Assembly (NCBI GenBank): GCA_031280495.1
Contig: JAITGT010000064.1
Location: 1-9,433 of the forward strand
Direction: 5' to 3'
Source of the DNA: Eubacteriaceae bacterium
GTDB taxonomy: Bacteria > Bacillota_A > Clostridia > Eubacteriales > Anaerofustaceae
DNA length: 9,433 nt
Shown: piece by piece, positions 1 to 5,616 of the stretch
Numbering within the stretch: position 1 is the stretch's first letter
Layout: every line of letters begins with the position of its first letter
Program-made: the position numbers and the translations under genes
The notes under the pieces: generated by a model
Told to the model about the DNA's origin: nothing
Seen by the model: the letters and a program-made list of their open reading frames with translations, nothing else
Database searches by the model: none

Positions 1-81
1 TGCTGCCTTCCTATTGACACTAAATTTCCCATAATTCATTTTGCATAAATCTTCTTTGCTTGCAAGGGCAAACTTACTCAT

Positions 82-114
82 TTTGATTATATTTATTTAT
101 GTTTGATTATATTT
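82..114. repeat. 13-bp direct repeat with 20-bp period
   Basis: The word TTTGATTATATTT occurs exactly at 82-94 and again at 102-114, a start-to-start distance of 20 bp, close to two helical turns. On the minus strand each copy contains a TATAAT hexamer (86-91 and 106-111). It could be a tandem protein-binding site or tandem -10 elements, or chance in AT-rich DNA. Confidence 0.45.
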
Positions 115-314
115 CATGAAGCAGTTTCTAACCCCTTACTTGCCCTCGCAGATCAAAAAGCCTTTTTTCATTTGCAATGAATTTCTCATATGCGCAGCTT
201 TGCATATTTGCTTCATGCTTTTATACATTTGCCAATGCCTCTGTTTGCCGCTGCCTCACTCCCAGCGCCTTTCCTGACTGTAAAATACTGCTATTGAGGG
301 CTTGGGCGCAATCC

Positions 315-344
315 GCATAATCATTTGCATCTAAGGGAACACTG
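315..344 (+). promoter_or_regulatory. Sigma-F-type promoter for sigG
   Basis: A -35 element GCATA lies at 315-319. After a 15-bp spacer, a -10 element GGGAACACTG lies at 335-344. This fits the known forespore sigma-F consensus, GYATA then about 15-16 bp then GGnnAnAnTR, at every specified position. Transcription would be expected to start near 350, leaving a leader of roughly 25 nt that already contains the AGGAGG ribosome binding site. In Bacillus subtilis the orthologous gene (spoIIIG) is known to be transcribed by sigma-F in the forespore, so promoter and gene identity support each other. Sigma-G recognises related sequences, so some autoregulation through the same site is possible. Confidence 0.75.
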
Positions 345-357
345 ATGGAGATACATC

Positions 358-365
358 AGGAGGTT
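358..365 (+). promoter_or_regulatory. Ribosome binding site of sigG
   Basis: AGGAGGTT is a near-perfect anti-16S match. It is separated by 8 nt from the ATG at 374, which fixes the start of sigG. Confidence 0.9.
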
Positions 366-373
366 GCTAGATT

Positions 374-1141
374 ATGCTCAATAAAGTGGAGATCTGCGGC
401 ATTTCAACCGCGACCTTGCCCAAAGTGAAGCAGAAAGAAGTCGAGGAAATGCTCACCAGGCTTAAAAATGGCGATGACGATCTGAAGGACGACTTCATTC
501 GATGCAACCTAAGGCTCGTATTGAGCGTAGTGCAGAAATTTAACAATAAGCGGGAAAACCTGGATGACATATTCCAGATTGGCTGCGTCGGTCTTATTAA
601 GGCAATCGACAATTTTGATTTTAAGTACAACGTCAAATTTTCCACTTATGCCGTTCCGATGATAATCGGGGAAATTAGGCGCTACCTTCGAGACAATTCC
701 ACTCTTCGCATCAGCCGCTCCCTTAAGGATATTGCCTACAAGGCGCTAAAGCTAAAAGAGCTCAGCGGCAATGACCAGTTGACAAACGAGCAGATTGCCA
801 AAGCGCTGAATATTAGCCTGTCTGAAGTGGATATGGCTCTAGAGGCTGTCATGGAGCCTTTCTCCCTGTATGACTCCATCTACAACGATGCTGGCGAGTC
901 TGTAGTGCTGCTGGACCAAATACAGGACGACAACACTACCGAAGACAGTTGGGTCGAGAAAATCGCCCTGTCCGAAGCAATCCGCAACCTTAATGAGAAA
1001 GAGCGATCCATTGTGGACATGCGCTATTACCAAGGCAAAACGCAGATTGAGGTCGCTGAGGAGATTGGGATCAGCCAAGCCCAGGTATCGAGAATTGAAA
1101 AAAACGCCATCGAGCACATGAAAAAACAGATACTTGCATAG
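374..1141 (+). CDS. sigG: RNA polymerase sporulation sigma factor SigG (forespore late sigma factor)
   Basis: This is the late forespore-specific sigma-70-family factor that directs core RNA polymerase to spore coat, SASP and germination genes after engulfment. The 255-residue length matches the family (about 258). The protein opens with the SigG-type segment NKVEICG (residues 3-9). Sigma region 2 spans about 45-110, including NLRLVLSVVQKF, the DDIFQIGCVGLIKAIDNFD core-binding helix and KFSTYAVPMIIGEIRRYLRD for -10 recognition. Region 3 follows (about 112-160, with RISRSLKDIAYKA). Region 4 lies at about 203-252, with the helix-turn-helix around 223-242 (TQIEVAEEIGISQAQVSR). These strings are far closer to SigG than to SigF, SigE or SigB. 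The ATG at 374 has an AGGAGG site, and a sigma-F promoter lies just upstream, so expression is expected in the forespore. It appears monocistronic: the next gene is convergent. Confidence 0.95.
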   Translation: MLNKVEICGISTATLPKVKQKEVEEMLTRLKNGDDDLKDDFIRCNLRLVLSVVQKFNNKRENLDDIFQIGCVGLIKAIDNFDFKYNVKFSTYAVPMIIGEIRRYLRDNSTLRISRSLKDIAYKALKLKELSGNDQLTNEQIAKALNISLSEVDMALEAVMEPFSLYDSIYNDAGESVVLLDQIQDDNTTEDSWVEKIALSEAIRNLNEKERSIVDMRYYQGKTQIEVAEEIGISQAQVSRIEKNAIEHMKKQILA

Positions 1142-1234
1142 AGGCCTCGTACCGCAGAAAACGCACTTTCCGTCACTTGAGAGGGCACAGCGCAGAGCGG
1201 GATCTTTTTTCTTTGCTTTTGGCCGCCTGCGCCG

Positions 1235-1882
1235 CTAGGCGTCAGCCCCGCAGGCAATCCGAAGATTCATCAAATTCGCTTTCAAATCGCCCTGAAAAGC
1301 ATACGAGCCGCAAATAAGGGTGGTCGCGCCGGCTGCGCGCGCCTGAGGGCCAGTGTGCATGTCAATTCCCCCATCACAGGAGACAGCCTTCGCTTTTGCC
1401 GCTGCTTCAGCAATCTTTGGAAGAAGCGCAGGAATGAATCTCTGCCCAGAAAAGCCAGGATCAACGGTCATAATAAGCACATAATCGCAAAAACCGAAGC
1501 AGTCCTGCAGCATGGACAGCGGAGTCGATGGGTTGAGAGCTATGCCTGCAGCCATCCCGCATGATCGTATCTCATCCATCGCCCGGTGCAGGTGAGCGCA
1601 CGCTTCGTAGTGAATCGCGACGCTTGCGCAGCCTGCCTCCGACAGCGGCCCGATAAGCCGCTCAGGGGAAACGGCCATCACGTGAGCGTCGAGAGGCAGC
1701 CGGGTTTTGCCCTTCAGCCTTGCTATAATAGGCGCGCCAAATGTGAGGTTTGGCACAAACTGGCCATCCATAATGTCCAAGTGCACGAGATCCGCCCCAG
1801 CTTCTTCCATTCGAGCCAGTTCGCGCTCCAGATTTAAAAAGTCAGCCGACAAAAGAGATGGGGCAATTTGCATTTTGCGCAT
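1235..1882 (-). CDS. rpe: Ribulose-phosphate 3-epimerase
   Basis: The enzyme interconverts D-ribulose 5-phosphate and D-xylulose 5-phosphate in the cytoplasmic pentose phosphate pathway. It is a metal-dependent TIM barrel. From the start used here the protein is 215 residues, normal for the family. IAPSLLSADF lies near the N-terminus and VHLDIMDGQFVPN around 33-45, with metal ligand His34 and catalytic Asp36. The second metal histidine is His67 (DAHVM, usually DVHLM). MTVDPGFSGQRFIP (138-151) is the flexible phosphate-side loop, CDGGID holds the second catalytic Asp170, and GATTLICGSYAF is the phosphate-binding end. Three ATGs are possible, at 1897, 1882 and 1873. The first has no spaced ribosome site; 1882 has AGGA 5 nt upstream and 1873 has AAGGA 9 nt upstream. 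I chose 1882, and 1873 is nearly as good. It is convergent with sigG and divergent from the radical SAM gene, so it is probably transcribed alone. Confidence 0.93.
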   Translation of the reverse strand: MRKMQIAPSLLSADFLNLERELARMEEAGADLVHLDIMDGQFVPNLTFGAPIIARLKGKTRLPLDAHVMAVSPERLIGPLSEAGCASVAIHYEACAHLHRAMDEIRSCGMAAGIALNPSTPLSMLQDCFGFCDYVLIMTVDPGFSGQRFIPALLPKIAEAAAKAKAVSCDGGIDMHTGPQARAAGATTLICGSYAFQGDLKANLMNLRIACGADA

Positions 1883-1981
1883 TCCTTTCCTATCCATCCT
1901 GATGGCGCCTAAAGCGCTTTATAACTCTTTTTTTATTGTATTTCCTTACATCATTGACAGCAAGAACCATTATGCTAAACC

Positions 1982-2011
1982 TTTATACCTATGCTACAAT
2001 AATAATTACAA
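1982..2011 (-). promoter_or_regulatory. Candidate sigma-A promoter for rpe
   Basis: Read on the minus strand, TTGTAA (2011-2006) and TATAAA (1987-1982) are separated by 18 bp. Transcription would start near 1975, giving a leader of roughly 95 nt before rpe. This is a fair but not strong match, and it competes with the extended -10 at 2126-2134 as the rpe promoter. Confidence 0.4.
1992..2000 (+). promoter_or_regulatory. Candidate extended -10 promoter reading toward the radical SAM gene
   Basis: ATGCTACAAT (1991-2000) contains a TG-n extended -10 with hexamer TACAAT, five of six matches to TATAAT. No good -35 sits 17 bp upstream. A perfect TTGACA occurs at 1954-1959, but it pairs only with the weak TAAACC at 1976 (16-bp spacer, also preceded by TG). 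Either start would give a leader of about 240-260 nt before the ATG at 2245. Confidence 0.35.
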
Positions 2012-2125
2012 GCATAATTTATCTTTTGCTGTCCTATTTGCTGGCATCATAGCATTTTTGCAGGACGACTGCCAGGCTTGTCTTCATAGGGCTCTTCGCC
2101 TGTGCGAATCCATTCGCTCTGCTAA

Positions 2126-2156
2126 ATTATAGCATAGCCTCTGCAGGCGCTGGCAA
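2126..2156 (-). promoter_or_regulatory. Candidate leftward extended -10 promoter with adjacent palindrome
   Basis: On the minus strand, TGCTATAAT (2134-2126) is a perfect extended -10. TTGCCA (2156-2151) lies 19 bp upstream of the hexamer as a long-spaced -35. Immediately downstream, at the expected start site, is the palindrome GCGAATCCATTCGC (2104-2117), placed where a repressor operator could act. Transcription from here would give rpe a leader of roughly 235 nt. Confidence 0.4.
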
Positions 2157-2225
2157 AAGAAAGAAGGGAATTAGGGCGTTGGAGCTTTGCCTAGGCCAAA
2201 TTGCTCTTCCATGGCAATTCAGTCG

Positions 2226-2235
2226 CGGGCGCCCG
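2226..2235. repeat. 10-bp perfect palindrome just upstream of the radical SAM start
   Basis: CGGGCGCCCG is perfectly self-complementary and ends 9 nt before the ATG at 2245, where a ribosome binding site would normally lie. It could be a DNA operator half-site pair or part of an RNA fold. A chance GC palindrome is also possible. Confidence 0.4.
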
Positions 2236-2244
2236 AAAATTTGA

Positions 2245-3957
2245 ATGAAAGCCATTATATGCGCAGTCAATGCTTCCTACATACATTCCTCGCTGGCTGG
2301 GGCCATTCTTTTGCAAGAAGCCCGAAAAGCCTGTGAAGCGGAACTTTTGGAGCTCAATATAAACCAGTCGCTGGATCAGTCTCTTGCCGCCCTATATGAG
2401 GCACAGGGAGACATATACCTGTTTTCATGCTACATATGGAATGTGGACTACATAAGGGCGCTCGTGTCCGACCTCAAAAAAGTCCGAAACTGCATCGTTG
2501 CGGTTGGCGGCCCGGAGGTCTCCAGCAGCCCAGCTGACGCGCTGTGCGCCATACCGGACGCGGACTTCGTTGTTGAGGGCGAAGCTGAGGGCTCAGTCGA
2601 CAGAATGATATCTATGCTGATGGCAAACCGAATGCCGGATCTATATATAGGCAATGTCTATTCGCACCGCACGCTTGATAAAGCGTCTGCCCCAGTGCCG
2701 TTTAGCTTTTCAGACAGGCCCTTCCCATATGAAGGGCTGGACATGTCTGCATATGAAAACAAAATCATTTATTATGAGACCATGCGGGGATGCCCCCACC
2801 GCTGCTCCTACTGCCTGTCGGGGGCGGACGGCGAGCTGCGCTTCCTTGCGCTAGAAAAGATCGAAGAGGAGCTTTTGTTCTTTATGCGAAACAAAGTGCC
2901 TCTTGTCAAATTTGTCGACCGCACATTTAATGCTAACCCGAGCCGCGCAAAGCACATTGTCCGCTTTATTCTTAGCCACAACATCTCCACATGCTTTCAT
3001 TTTGAAGTATGCCTAGACACATTTGACGAACAGCTCGCGGAGCTCTTTGCTGGCGCCCCAAAAGGGTATTTTCAGATGGAGGCAGGGCTGCAGAGCGTCA
3101 ACCAAAGAACCCTTTCAGACATTGGCCGGAAGAGCGACATTGTCAAATTTAGAAAAACTCTGCACCGCATTCTTGAAAACGACAATGTGAAAGTGCACGC
3201 AGACCTCATTGCGCTGCTGCCTGAAGAGACGCTAGAGAGCGTCTTCTATGGATTTGACTTTCTTTTCTACCTCAGCCCCCACGAAATACAGCTTGGATTT
3301 TTGAAGATCCTCAAAGGGACAAAACTGCACAAAGAGACCGAAAAATTTGGCATCGTGCCGTCGCAGTCCCCTCCTTACGAAGCGCTTAAGACATGCCACA
3401 TCACCTTTGCCGAAAAAACGCTTCTCAAAAAAATTGCCTACCTTTGCGAACGCTACTACAATTCAGGCGGGTTCCGCGAAACGCTGAGCCAGCTGACAAT
3501 AATGCATGATATAGCGCCTCACGTCCTGTTTACGCAAATGGCAGACTATTTCACGCAAGAGGGCCTCTTCCTGCGATCGCTTTCGCAAAAGGAGCTCTAT
3601 GCGCACATGGACGGCTTTCTGAGCTCTTACGGCTTGGAGATGTCTTCCCACCTTGCATTCGACTACATAAACGCCGTATCCATTTTTCTCCCCCCCTTTC
3701 TAAAGAAAGCGGTAGTGGAGGTAGAGAAACAGGATATTTACCAATTCCTCAAAGATCACGCATCGCTTGTTGACTCCTTTGACTCTCTAAAGGGGAAAAC
3801 TCCCAAAGAGGTTGCCAAAAAAACAGCGGTGTACAAATTCCGAGGCATGTTCGAATTTGAGCCCGTCCTGTTTATCGACGAAAACGAAGAAACGACGCGC
3901 CCGCAAAAAAAGCGCGTCGTCATCAAGAATTTTTATTCCTATGGCCTAAAGGGCTAA
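2245..3957 (+). CDS. B12-binding-domain radical SAM protein (DUF4080 type), substrate unknown
   Basis: This 570-residue cytoplasmic protein belongs to the COG1032-like cobalamin-binding radical SAM group. Residues 1-130 look like a B12-binding Rossmann domain: the opening AVNASYIHSSLA is typical of the DUF4080 family, and VGGPEV at 87-92 is the usual GG turn. No DxHxxG lower-ligand motif is present, so any cobalamin would bind without a protein histidine. The radical SAM core (about 170-380) carries the [4Fe-4S] motif CxxxCxxC at Cys183, Cys187 and Cys190 (GCPHRCSYC), followed by FVDRTFNAN, QMEAGLQSVN and HADLIALLPEET. The rest, about 385-570, fits the DUF4080 tail and ends in a basic patch. 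Related enzymes include methylases and cyclases, but the reaction here cannot be read from sequence. An in-frame TGA directly precedes the ATG, so the start cannot lie further upstream. There is no Shine-Dalgarno site. It stands alone, followed by its own terminator. Confidence 0.88.
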   Translation: MKAIICAVNASYIHSSLAGAILLQEARKACEAELLELNINQSLDQSLAALYEAQGDIYLFSCYIWNVDYIRALVSDLKKVRNCIVAVGGPEVSSSPADALCAIPDADFVVEGEAEGSVDRMISMLMANRMPDLYIGNVYSHRTLDKASAPVPFSFSDRPFPYEGLDMSAYENKIIYYETMRGCPHRCSYCLSGADGELRFLALEKIEEELLFFMRNKVPLVKFVDRTFNANPSRAKHIVRFILSHNISTCFHFEVCLDTFDEQLAELFAGAPKGYFQMEAGLQSVNQRTLSDIGRKSDIVKFRKTLHRILENDNVKVHADLIALLPEETLESVFYGFDFLFYLSPHEIQLGFLKILKGTKLHKETEKFGIVPSQSPPYEALKTCHITFAEKTLLKKIAYLCERYYNSGGFRETLSQLTIMHDIAPHVLFTQMADYFTQEGLFLRSLSQKELYAHMDGFLSSYGLEMSSHLAFDYINAVSIFLPPFLKKAVVEVEKQDIYQFLKDHASLVDSFDSLKGKTPKEVAKKTAVYKFRGMFEFEPVLFIDENEETTRPQKKRVVIKNFYSYGLKG

Positions 3958-3966
3958 GACGCTTTG

Positions 3967-4003
3967 AGCAAAAGGCGCGCGCTGCGCGCTTTTTGCTTTT
4001 CTT
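3967..4003 (+). terminator. Strong intrinsic terminator after the radical SAM gene
   Basis: The arm AGCAAAAGGCGCGC (3967-3980) pairs with GCGCGCTTTTTGCT (3984-3997) around the 3-nt loop GCT. That makes a 14-bp stem with one G-T wobble, followed by TTTCTT. It starts 10 nt after the stop codon at 3957. It lies between two convergent genes, and the stem also forms on the minus strand, so it may stop queG transcripts too, although the minus-strand U-tract is poor. Confidence 0.88.
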
Positions 4004-4042
4004 AACTTAGGCGCCCCCCGCTGGCAAGGCCAAAACAGCCAG

Positions 4043-4942
4043 TCACTTAATTCCCCGAAACGCCTTAATGGCTGCAGCATTGCGCGCCAGGGCGCCAAGG
4101 CCCCTCCAGCCGGCGGAGCTTTGGCCAAATTTCTCGCGAAAAGCTGGCTTGTCCATGCTAAGCACGCTGTCCAGCAAAGGATAGGCGCTGTCAGCCCCTG
4201 TCTGAAAGTCCGGCACAGTACAGGCATGCTTTCCCTTATTCCATGGGCAGCATTTTTGGCATTCGTCGCATCCATACAAATATCCAGCGCCTGCCGCCTT
4301 GGGCGAAAGCGCGCCCATCTGCGACTGGTAGGAAACGCATTTCTCGTAGTCAAACCCGCTGTCCAGCGCCCCTGTCGGGCAGCGCTTCACGCATTCGCCG
4401 CACCCGCGGCAGCCGTCCTGCTCTAGCGGGAGGCTTGGGGCAAACTCCTCGGAAACCAAAATAGTTCCAAGAAAGAGGTAAGATCCAAGCTCGCGGTTCA
4501 CGATTAAGCTATTTTTCCCAATAAACCCAATTCCTGCCGCATACGCAGCCATTTTGTCCGAAACTGGGCCTGTATCCACGAACACTTTTGCCTCGATCCC
4601 TTTCCCTGATTCTTGTTTGAGGGCGTCCACAAAGGAAAGGGCGATTTTGCCCAGCACTCTGTGATAGTCCTTTCCATAAGCCATCTTTGCCATTTTTGCC
4701 CTTTTGCCCATTTCCTTTGGCTCCTCAATGTCTTGATTGTAGGAAATGCCGAAAGACAGGACGCTTTTGGCGCTTGGCATGGGGGAAAAATAGTCAAGCC
4801 TGTCGCTCGGCGCCCCAGCATGAAACGCAGTTTTGCCCACAGCGGCAAAATGGGCGCGAGCGCCTCCAAGGGCCTTTAAGTCGGCTGCGCCTGCTATGTC
4901 CATTCCGCACTCCCGCGCAAGGGCAGCGGGGAAATCCCTCAA
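4043..4942 (-). CDS. queG: tRNA epoxyqueuosine(34) reductase QueG, short form
   Basis: QueG reduces epoxyqueuosine to queuosine at tRNA position 34, using cobalamin and two [4Fe-4S] clusters. The N-terminal DUF1730-type domain (about 1-175) includes VLSFGISYNQ (61-70), the family segment YGKDYHRVLGK (89-99), and FVDTGPV (121-127) with Asp123, the conserved acidic residue of the active site. A bacterial ferredoxin-type domain follows. Cys178, 181, 184 and 188 and Cys202, 225, 228 and 232 supply the eight expected ligands (CRGCGECVKRCP, KCVSY, GCDECQKCCPWN). At 299 residues it is shorter than well-studied QueG proteins (about 370-390), because the C-terminal HEAT-like domain is missing. The start is TTG at 4942; it overlaps the coaE stop by 4 nt and has a GGAGGGGG site 7 nt upstream (4950-4957), so translation is probably coupled. 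A related DUF1730 ferredoxin-like protein with another substrate is a less likely alternative. Confidence 0.85.
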   Translation of the reverse strand: MRDFPAALARECGMDIAGAADLKALGGARAHFAAVGKTAFHAGAPSDRLDYFSPMPSAKSVLSFGISYNQDIEEPKEMGKRAKMAKMAYGKDYHRVLGKIALSFVDALKQESGKGIEAKVFVDTGPVSDKMAAYAAGIGFIGKNSLIVNRELGSYLFLGTILVSEEFAPSLPLEQDGCRGCGECVKRCPTGALDSGFDYEKCVSYQSQMGALSPKAAGAGYLYGCDECQKCCPWNKGKHACTVPDFQTGADSAYPLLDSVLSMDKPAFREKFGQSSAGWRGLGALARNAAAIKAFRGIK

Positions 4943-5541
4943 GGCTCGGCCCCCTCCATAAGCAGCTCCACAAACAAGGCCACTCCTTCCCTCAGCTCCT
5001 CTATGCCCGAATCGTTGTAGAGAACATAGTCAGATTTCGAGACTTTGGAATCAATCGGATCCTGCGCCGCAAGGCGGCTCCTTGCGTCTTCAATGTCCAT
5101 GCCCCGGTTCTTTGCCATCCGCTCAATTTGCGTCTTCTCGTCGCTGTACACCAAAAGGACTTTGTCAACGGCCGATTCCAGCCCTTTTTCAAACAGGAGG
5201 GGGCAGTCATAGAAAGCGGCCCGCGCGCCTTGCTTCTCCAGCTCTTTCCTTTTTTTCTCTACCTCTTCGCCTATCAGTGGATGGAGTATTCCCTCCAGCA
5301 GGGCGCGCGCCGCTTTATCCGAAAAGATCTTGCCGCCCAGCGCTTTTCTGTCGACTTGCCCTGCATGAACGAAGTCTTCGCCGAGCTTTGACTGGATTTC
5401 GCCAACCACTTCTGGGCGCTGGGACACTTCTTTTCCGATCTTGTCTGCGTCAAGCGCAGCAAACCCATGCCCGCTTTTCAGCATGTCAGTGACCAGGCTT
5501 TTGCCCGTGGCTATGCCTCCAGTGACGCCAACAAACAGCAT
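4939..5541 (-). CDS. coaE: Dephospho-CoA kinase
   Basis: The enzyme phosphorylates the 3'-hydroxyl of the ribose of dephospho-CoA with ATP, the last step of coenzyme A synthesis in the cytoplasm. The protein is 200 residues, normal for the family. It shows the P-loop GGIATGKS (8-15), the DADKI segment (31-35) that follows the nucleotide-binding core, HPLI in the CoA domain, PLLFEKG, the lid-region arginines (MAKNRGM, RSRLAAQ), and a C-terminal NDSGIEEL segment typical of CoaE. The ATG at 5541 is the only start that keeps the P-loop at the usual distance. AAGGAG lies at 5555-5560 with a rather long 13-nt spacing. It is 75 nt downstream of polA and overlaps queG by 4 nt. CoaE next to PolA is a common arrangement in Firmicutes. 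Confidence 0.95.
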   Translation of the reverse strand: MLFVGVTGGIATGKSLVTDMLKSGHGFAALDADKIGKEVSQRPEVVGEIQSKLGEDFVHAGQVDRKALGGKIFSDKAARALLEGILHPLIGEEVEKKRKELEKQGARAAFYDCPLLFEKGLESAVDKVLLVYSDEKTQIERMAKNRGMDIEDARSRLAAQDPIDSKVSKSDYVLYNDSGIEELREGVALFVELLMEGAEP

Positions 5542-5616
5542 ACCCTGCGCACGTCTCCTTTCTGTGCATATTGCCTGCCATTGCGCAAAGCGAGGGCTGC
5601 GCGCTTCCGGCGCGGC

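Larger units (their letters stand above)
1..373. other. AT-rich intergenic region upstream of sigG
   Basis: I see no supportable gene here on either strand; stop codons are frequent in all frames and the base composition is clearly more AT-rich than the neighbouring genes. It contains a 13-bp direct repeat (82-94 and 102-114), an imperfect 11-bp inverted repeat (61-71 against 140-150, one mismatch), several scattered TTTGCA/GCATA words, and the sigG promoter and ribosome binding site at its right end. The two repeat units read as TATAAT on the minus strand, so leftward transcription out of the window is possible, but I find no good matching -35 elements. Confidence 0.6.
1883..2244. other. Divergent intergenic region between rpe and the radical SAM gene
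   Basis: This 362-nt stretch has no gene I can support. Its AT-rich left two-thirds is full of TATGCT/AGCATA words, several forming extended -10 promoter elements on both strands. It also contains short inverted repeats: GTCCT (2031-2035) with AGGAC (2062-2066) enclosing TGCT/AGCA; CTGGCA (2041-2046) with TGCCAG (2070-2075); GCGAAT/ATTCGC at 2104-2117; AATTGC/GCAATT at 2199-2219; and the palindrome CGGGCGCCCG at 2226-2235. I do not recognise a cobalamin riboswitch, T-box or other known leader RNA in it. Confidence 0.6.

Noticed and set aside
14..42. TTGACA at 14-19 as a + strand promoter
   Set aside because: No -10-like hexamer lies 16-18 bp downstream; CATAAT is only 10 bp away.
156..168. 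AAAAAG/CTTTTT inverted repeat as a terminator upstream of sigG
   Set aside because: The stem is A-T only with a 1-nt loop, so it could not form a stable RNA hairpin.
1895..1897. ATG at 1897 as the rpe start
   Set aside because: It would add five residues, and the only purine-rich match touches the ATG with no spacing; the ATGs at 1882 and 1873 have properly spaced sites.
1904..1940. GCGC-rich palindrome (AAAGCGCTTT) followed by a T-run, resembling a + strand terminator
   Set aside because: The best stem is 5 bp including a wobble, the T-run starts several bases after it, and no + strand gene ends nearby.
1902..2132. Open + strand frame of about 77 codons starting at the ATG at 1902 in the rpe/radical SAM intergenic region
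   Set aside because: It has no ribosome site, its composition follows the AT-rich promoter region, its product matches no family I recognise, and it overlaps likely promoters on both strands.
1883..2244. Cobalamin riboswitch or T-box in front of the radical SAM gene or rpe
   Set aside because: I find neither a B12-box-like core nor T-box sequence; only short unrelated inverted repeats are present.
4121..5492. Long + strand open frames opposite queG and coaE
   Set aside because: They are antisense to well-supported genes, give proline-, arginine- and serine-rich products with no recognisable motif, and lack ribosome sites.
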